Assembly: GCA_036794395.1 (NCBI GenBank)
Contig: DAIRGS010000383.1
Coordinates: 1 to 6,412, forward strand
Length of the DNA: 6,412 bases
Source: DASXMX01 sp036794395
GTDB taxonomy: Bacteria; Planctomycetota; Phycisphaerae; Tepidisphaerales; Tepidisphaeraceae
Direction: 5' to 3'
Both the position numbers and the translations under genes were made by a program. Every line of letters starts with the position of its first letter. Within the stretch, counting starts at the first letter, position 1. Below, in pieces: positions 6,367 to 6,412 of the stretch. The notes under the pieces were generated by a model that saw nothing but the letters and a program-made list of their open reading frames with translations, was not told where the DNA came from and searched no databases.

Positions 6367-6412
6367 TGTGGCATGGGCTTCCCCTTCGGGTCTGCCTTCG
6401 GCTCGACTCGAC
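6367..6412 (-). repeat. Dispersed repeat, right copy (inverted relative to 29-75)
   Basis: Read on the minus strand from the last base, this copy matches 29-75 almost throughout. The differences are one A/G substitution in the G run, a few substitutions in the GCACCGTGCC/GCCCATGCC section, and a one-base indel there. The window ends exactly at the boundary where the similarity begins, so the true length of the element cannot be judged, and an assembly break at a multicopy repeat is possible. Confidence 0.8.

Overview
The window looks like bacterial chromosomal DNA of moderately high GC, most likely from a planctomycete or a related lineage; that assignment is inference. It rests on two large SPINDLY-type TPR/O-GlcNAc-transferase-like proteins side by side, start codons without Shine-Dalgarno sequences, and dispersed repeats in the spacers. 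There are four convincing protein genes. No RNA gene, CRISPR array, transposase gene or replication origin is visible.

Layout. Positions 1-181 hold one copy of a dispersed repeat (29-75) and a plausible promoter for queD. Positions 182-544 (+) encode a complete QueD, the 6-carboxytetrahydropterin synthase of queuosine/7-deazaguanine synthesis. Positions 545-915 form a 371-bp spacer between convergent genes. It has no convincing gene but much inverted-repeat DNA: a small hairpin just after queD, a perfect 26-bp-arm palindrome at 620-673, and a larger imperfect inverted repeat at 698-848. The other three genes are all on the minus strand and read from right to left: OGT-like gene A (4316-6289), OGT-like gene B (2227-4293), then a polyprenol-phosphate-mannose-synthase-like GT2 glycosyltransferase with a C-terminal GtrA-like membrane domain (916-2073). 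A and B are almost contiguous and probably co-transcribed. The GT2 gene follows a 153-bp spacer (2074-2226) that can fold into a stem-closed structure ending six bases before its start codon. The right edge (6367-6412) carries the 29-75 repeat in inverted orientation and ends exactly inside it.

How the genes may work together. A and B are predicted soluble glycosyltransferases that would bind protein substrates along a TPR superhelix and transfer a sugar from a UDP-sugar. The GT2-GtrA protein would charge a polyprenyl phosphate with a hexose at the inner membrane. This suggests a small protein- or envelope-glycosylation locus, but no acceptor or dedicated sugar-synthesis gene is present. QueD is metabolically unrelated and only a neighbour. 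The least explained material is the non-coding repeat and hairpin DNA. I see no strong evidence for an entirely new system.
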